Positions 6,901-8,262 of a DNA stretch of 8,262 nucleotides are shown in pieces. The notes under the pieces are model-generated. The model was not told the origin of the DNA. It saw nothing but the letters and a program-made list of their open reading frames with translations, and did not search any database. Position numbers and translations under genes: made by a program. The stretch spans positions 1 to 8,262 of the forward strand of contig CAZMLE010000130.1 of assembly GCA_964567045.1 (NCBI GenBank), read 5' to 3'. Numbering within the stretch: the stretch's first letter is position 1; each line of letters starts with the position of its first letter. Source of the DNA: JAFNGF01 sp964567045 (GTDB lineage Bacteria; Planctomycetota; Phycisphaerae; Sedimentisphaerales; Anaerobacaceae).

Positions 6901-7436
6901 CTGAGGTTATTCTGGTCGCAGTATTCAGTAATAGAAACACCGGTGACCAGCTCCATCACGAAGTATGGCCTGCCAGTTTCTGTAGCCCCGGCATCGAGCA
7001 CCTTGGCGATATTGGGATGGTCCATCATTGCCAGGGCCTGTCGTTCGACCTCGAAACGGGCGATGACCTGCTTGGTATCCATGCCCAATTTGATGATTTT
7101 GAGAGCCACCTTGCGGCGGATGGGCTCTTGCTGCTCCGCCATATAGACGATTGCCATCCCGCCTTCGCCGATCTTCTCCAACAGCTTGTACCGGCCAACG
7201 ACCGTGCCGGGCCCTTCGGCCAAAGGGGATAAGTCAAGAGTCACGTCTGGATTAAACGCTGGGGTTTCAAGGAAATGACCCGCCTTGTCGTGGAGCGCAA
7301 GCAACTCCTCTATCTGTGCACGCAAATCCGGACTGTTCCCGCACACTTCGTCCAGGTAAGCTGCACGCTCTTCAGCCGTATCCTTCTCAATGGCGTTGCA
7401 GAAGATTGCCTTGATGTCTCCGTGGTCTTTACCCAA
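2307..7436 (-). CDS. Transmembrane Ser/Thr protein kinase with TPR and PD40 propeller, continuous with a PD40/dockerin/LamG module (1709 aa)
   Basis: Residues about 1-65 are the helical leader typical of sigma-linked planctomycete kinases. The PknB-type kinase domain (about 83-380) has a glycine loop (IGEGGMAIVY, 89-98), Lys113, probable alpha-C Glu131, HRD 204-206 with Asn211, DFG 227-229 and SPE 258-260, so it should be active. One membrane helix (about 405-427) places the kinase in the cytoplasm. TPR-like repeats cover about 440-720. Six TolB/PD40 repeats follow, with cores near 777, 818, 877, 920, 961 and 1005, then one more TPR-like unit (about 1045-1090). An unrecognised linker (1091-1149) leads to a signal peptide at 1150 and a PD40/dockerin/LamG module. 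The TTG start is forced: TGA lies two codons upstream, AAAGGAG sits 7 nt before it, and the next in-frame Met is residue 94. The kinase call is firm. Whether the whole frame is one protein is doubtful. Confidence 0.85.
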   Translation of the reverse strand: MGKDHGDIKAIFCNAIEKDTAEERAAYLDEVCGNSPDLRAQIEELLALHDKAGHFLETPAFNPDVTLDLSPLAEGPGTVVGRYKLLEKIGEGGMAIVYMAEQQEPIRRKVALKIIKLGMDTKQVIARFEVERQALAMMDHPNIAKVLDAGATETGRPYFVMELVTGVSITEYCDQNNLSTKERLDLFIQVCNAVQHAHQKGIIHRDIKPTNVMVTHHDGKPVPKVIDFGIAKAINQRLTEKTLFTRYAHIIGTPAYMSPEQAELSDLDIDTRTDIYSLGVLLYELLTGTTPFSEEELRKAGYIEMQRVIREEEPVKPSTKLTTLGETLTEVAKHHSATPDVLRKAVRGDLDWIVMKSLEKDRARRYETANGLALDVRRHLEHEPVIARGPSTMYRLHKFLRRHRVQAIAALAMAVVAGAVIVILSLWNRDRLQLAQAEGFRHRGILSQAREHFAKADRAAALETVKPILRSRHVGPEAQLLYAGILVDGRRSDEAVTMLGNLLNDRPEITGAAHSLLARILWESESPNAEKLKEIDEHRRQAEALLPETAEAYFLRAMTGVTVKEQLASLDRALQLDPGHYESRRLRAFTYYASRKYDQLRDDALAMVVLRPRDPLGYSLRAIAWRELGRYKEAIADYDSAIRLTPRENPQYADLSAQRCEVLLRMGDYERVVADAPPDSAILQFHVFCALTALGDYDEATALFRQIIAPGHEARSQFQEWSMKYVFDTLEAGRSWHPADREPAGAAFMPMREAEETYRDLSAKAKRVITDGFTAHWSPDGEKLAFSLGVHGYSGVAIFDPVSKETELLIVPGKDPVWSPDGRYIAFVRDCQLLRLSEFTAAERRHQDRLLADEEVWVMKSDGTDPRRLARGGWPSWSQDSKRVYYQSRSDNMLCSIPIEDRDAQPTPILACSNSFPSVSPDEKYVAYYMDGVSLQVKDLASQSRVVGWSAPLATFGGTAWSPTGRELCFGGNDGTQNRTGLWIYNLDGNEPAKVLSGQVVTASWSSDRTKLLFALGPPYYEIWAADLDPNIPTIEALGPGQTLDEHFQDMIALYTRRIEADPLDAYAYSDRARYYDYLHDREKATADMRQWSAIMGGGTVSDVQLATPRHFRRVINIPFDCQIVFSAERPVSEIPVMSIAFGQKGRSNMKSFNIPKFLVSLFGFCLFSGLDTPPAYAGFTLGTPMNLGSGINSPTFEWVPRVSADGLALYFHRVTTLDDITLWMATRANKEDPWGPPVCLGPCTDRSSYQAMTVVPNYTSADGLEAYFGDVRPGGYGGLDLWMMTRKRIEDPWNPWVNLGAVVNSSADEQVPALSPDGLELYFSGWRDNTYARLGGYGSADLWVSRRAARNDLWGEPVNLGPAVNTAYQDKCVALSVDGLSLFFDSQRPGGYGQGDLYMTRRVTLSDPWGRPVNLGPIVNSPAFEEAPCVSADGSTLYWDSDRPGGYGSNDIWQAPIIPVVDFNGDGIVDMKDFSELAQYWGQNEPSVDMGPTPLGDGIVDVQDLAVLGEYWLKEPALIAYWKLDEKLGLVTHDRTGNYDAFLIAADPLWRPDGGKVKGALELDGVDDYMSTPSILNPATGALSVFAWIKGNTPGRGILCQEGGANWLSTLAPMGWLMTELAAEGARDRILTSQIVVTDGQWHRVGLTWDGTNRRLYVDDVAVASGTQTTLADSTGCLHIGASVGLAPGTFWSGLIDDVRIYDRMVTP
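3996..4001 (-). promoter_or_regulatory. Shine-Dalgarno embedded in the kinase frame
   Basis: On the minus strand AGAAAGGAAGG precedes the ATG at 3989, with GGAAGG ending 6 nt before it. The same bases encode Gln-Lys-Gly-Arg of the long frame. The motif sits right before a signal peptide, so it decides whether the last 560 residues can be translated independently. Confidence 0.6.
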
Positions 7437-7443
7437 CGCTCAA

Positions 7444-7450
7444 CTCCTTT
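7444..7450 (-). promoter_or_regulatory. Ribosome binding site of the kinase gene
   Basis: AAAGGAG on the minus strand lies 7 nt before the TTG at 7436. An in-frame TGA two codons upstream excludes earlier starts, and the next Met (residue 94) lies inside the kinase glycine loop, so this site supports the rare TTG start. Confidence 0.8.
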
Positions 7451-7520
7451 ACAAATCTCCCTCTCTATTATTCAGTGCGAAATCCGGCCTCGGAATATGC
7501 CAGAAAAAAACCATCTGACT

Positions 7521-7533
7521 GAGAAAATTTCTC
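7521..7533. repeat. Palindrome in the sigma-kinase spacer
   Basis: GAGAAAATTTCTC is a perfect 6-1-6 inverted repeat in the 194-nt spacer between the sigma factor stop and the kinase start. It has the size of an operator half-site pair, but the stem is AT-rich and no regulator is known. I see no intrinsic terminator in the spacer and no convincing -35/-10 pair, so co-transcription of the two genes remains likely. Confidence 0.3.
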
Positions 7534-7630
7534 GTGCTGGCAGCGGCGTGGTGCGACCATCTCTTGAAGGCGATTTTGTATACTTTTGAAATTAAACAGC
7601 TCATAGTGCCTGAGTCGACTGGGCTGACTT

Positions 7631-8221
7631 TCACCCTGAGCACTGAGCCTTGCCGCCTGTTTTGCCGTTATCTTTGGTGAGTTGTCGAAGCAGCCAAGCA
7701 CGACCGTATGCCCAATATCTGGCGGCGGTGCGCTGTGAGATACCCAGGACCGCAGCTACCTGATTCAGACTCAAACCGGCAAAGTAACGGAGTTTCACCA
7801 ACTCGGCGACAAGGGTATCCTCTTCACCGAGTAGACCGATTGCCTCATCCAGTGCGAGCAGGTCTCCTGAGGGGCCCTCGATAGCCAAATCTGCTTCCTC
7901 AAGGTCGACCCTCTGCCGCCCACCACCATGCTTAAGACTCTGTTTGCGACGTGCGTTCTCGACAAGGATTCGCCGCATCGCTTCAGCCGCCGCCTTGAAG
8001 AAATGACCGCGACTTTTCCAATCTTGGGCTTCCTCGCCGACAAGACGGATGTAGGCCTCGTGGACCAAAGCAGTCGCCTGCAGCGTCTGGCCTGGTCGCT
8101 CCTGCGACAGCTTCTGAGCCGCCAAAAGCCGTAGCTCCTCGTAGACCAGAGGCAGCAATTTGTCCGCAGCTCGAGTATCGCCCGCCTCAATCGCATTCAA
8201 GATGCGTGTAACGTCGCTCAT
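7631..8221 (-). CDS. ECF-type RNA polymerase sigma factor (TIGR02999-like), 196 aa
   Basis: This sigma factor should direct RNA polymerase to a set of target promoters. The N-terminus (MSDVTRILNAIEAGD) and the segment 'LLPLVYEELRLLAAQKL' match the planctomycete-rich ECF family (Sigma70_ECF, TIGR02999). Region 2 covers about residues 20-95, with 'QTLQATALVHEAYIRLV' and the basic stretch 'AMRRILVENARRKQSLKHGG'. Region 4 covers about 120-182, with the helix-turn-helix 'LSLNQVAAVLGISQRTAARY'. The ATG at 8221 is preferred because GGAAAG lies 5 nt before it and the family starts at MSDV; a TTG at 8239 would add six residues but is less likely. No anti-sigma factor gene is in view. The next gene, 194 nt downstream on the same strand, is a membrane Ser/Thr kinase, the arrangement described for planctomycete sigma factors thought to be controlled by a linked kinase. 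Targets are unknown. Confidence 0.93.
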   Translation of the reverse strand: MSDVTRILNAIEAGDTRAADKLLPLVYEELRLLAAQKLSQERPGQTLQATALVHEAYIRLVGEEAQDWKSRGHFFKAAAEAMRRILVENARRKQSLKHGGGRQRVDLEEADLAIEGPSGDLLALDEAIGLLGEEDTLVAELVKLRYFAGLSLNQVAAVLGISQRTAARYWAYGRAWLLRQLTKDNGKTGGKAQCSG

Positions 8222-8226
8222 AGAGA

Positions 8227-8232
8227 CTTTCC
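8227..8232 (-). promoter_or_regulatory. Ribosome binding site of the sigma factor gene
   Basis: GGAAAG on the minus strand ends 5 nt before the ATG at 8221 and decides between that ATG and the upstream in-frame TTG at 8239. The promoter itself is not visible, because only 41 nt remain before the window edge. Confidence 0.6.
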
Positions 8233-8262
8233 ACACCAAAGCCGCAAGCTAAGCGCATGGCC

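Noticed and set aside
5697..7232. Long plus-strand frames (up to 180 codons) opposite the kinase
   Set aside because: They are antisense shadows of a high-GC coding gene. The minus-strand frame carries complete kinase motifs and TPRs, while the plus-strand products match nothing.
8237..8239. TTG at 8239 as the start of the sigma factor
   Set aside because: The ATG six codons later has GGAAAG at good spacing and begins with MSDV, as is typical of this sigma family.

Overview
The window looks like a piece of a Planctomycetota chromosome, most likely of the class Phycisphaerae (Sedimentisphaerales-like). This rests on protein architecture, not on a marker gene. The signs are an ECF sigma factor of the Planctomycetes-rich TIGR02999 type directly ahead of a very large membrane Ser/Thr kinase with TPR and PD40 repeats, and secreted proteins that combine LamG domains with dockerin-like calcium-binding repeats.

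Layout: (1) 3-1208, plus strand: the 3' part of a secreted protein (beta-sandwich, dockerin-like repeat, LamG, second dockerin-like repeat), closed by a strong intrinsic terminator at 1256-1299. (2) About 1300-2240: an AT-richer gap between two convergent genes. It has no convincing gene, but it holds several hairpins and palindromes and some doubtful small ORFs. (3) 2241-2276: an intrinsic terminator for the minus strand. (4) 2307-7436, minus strand: one uninterrupted 1709-codon frame. Its first two thirds (residues 1 to about 1090) form a complete transmembrane Ser/Thr kinase with TPRs and a six-repeat TolB-like propeller. Its last third (1150-1709) looks like a separate exported protein with its own Shine-Dalgarno, ATG and signal peptide, followed by five PD40 repeats, dockerin-like repeats and a LamG domain. 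(5) 7437-7630: a 194-nt spacer. (6) 7631-8221, minus strand: the ECF sigma factor, which is the first gene of the minus-strand unit in view.

How it may work together: the sigma factor and kinase form the sigma-kinase pairing known in Planctomycetes. The likely model is that an envelope signal is read by the TPR and propeller part outside the membrane and passed to the cytoplasmic kinase, which controls the sigma factor or its output. The exported PD40/dockerin/LamG protein is co-transcribed or fused, and could be an envelope or extracellular partner or an effector. That functional link is inference.

The point most worth checking is the in-frame junction near 3990-4160. There a kinase runs without a stop into a protein that carries its own ribosome binding site and signal peptide.
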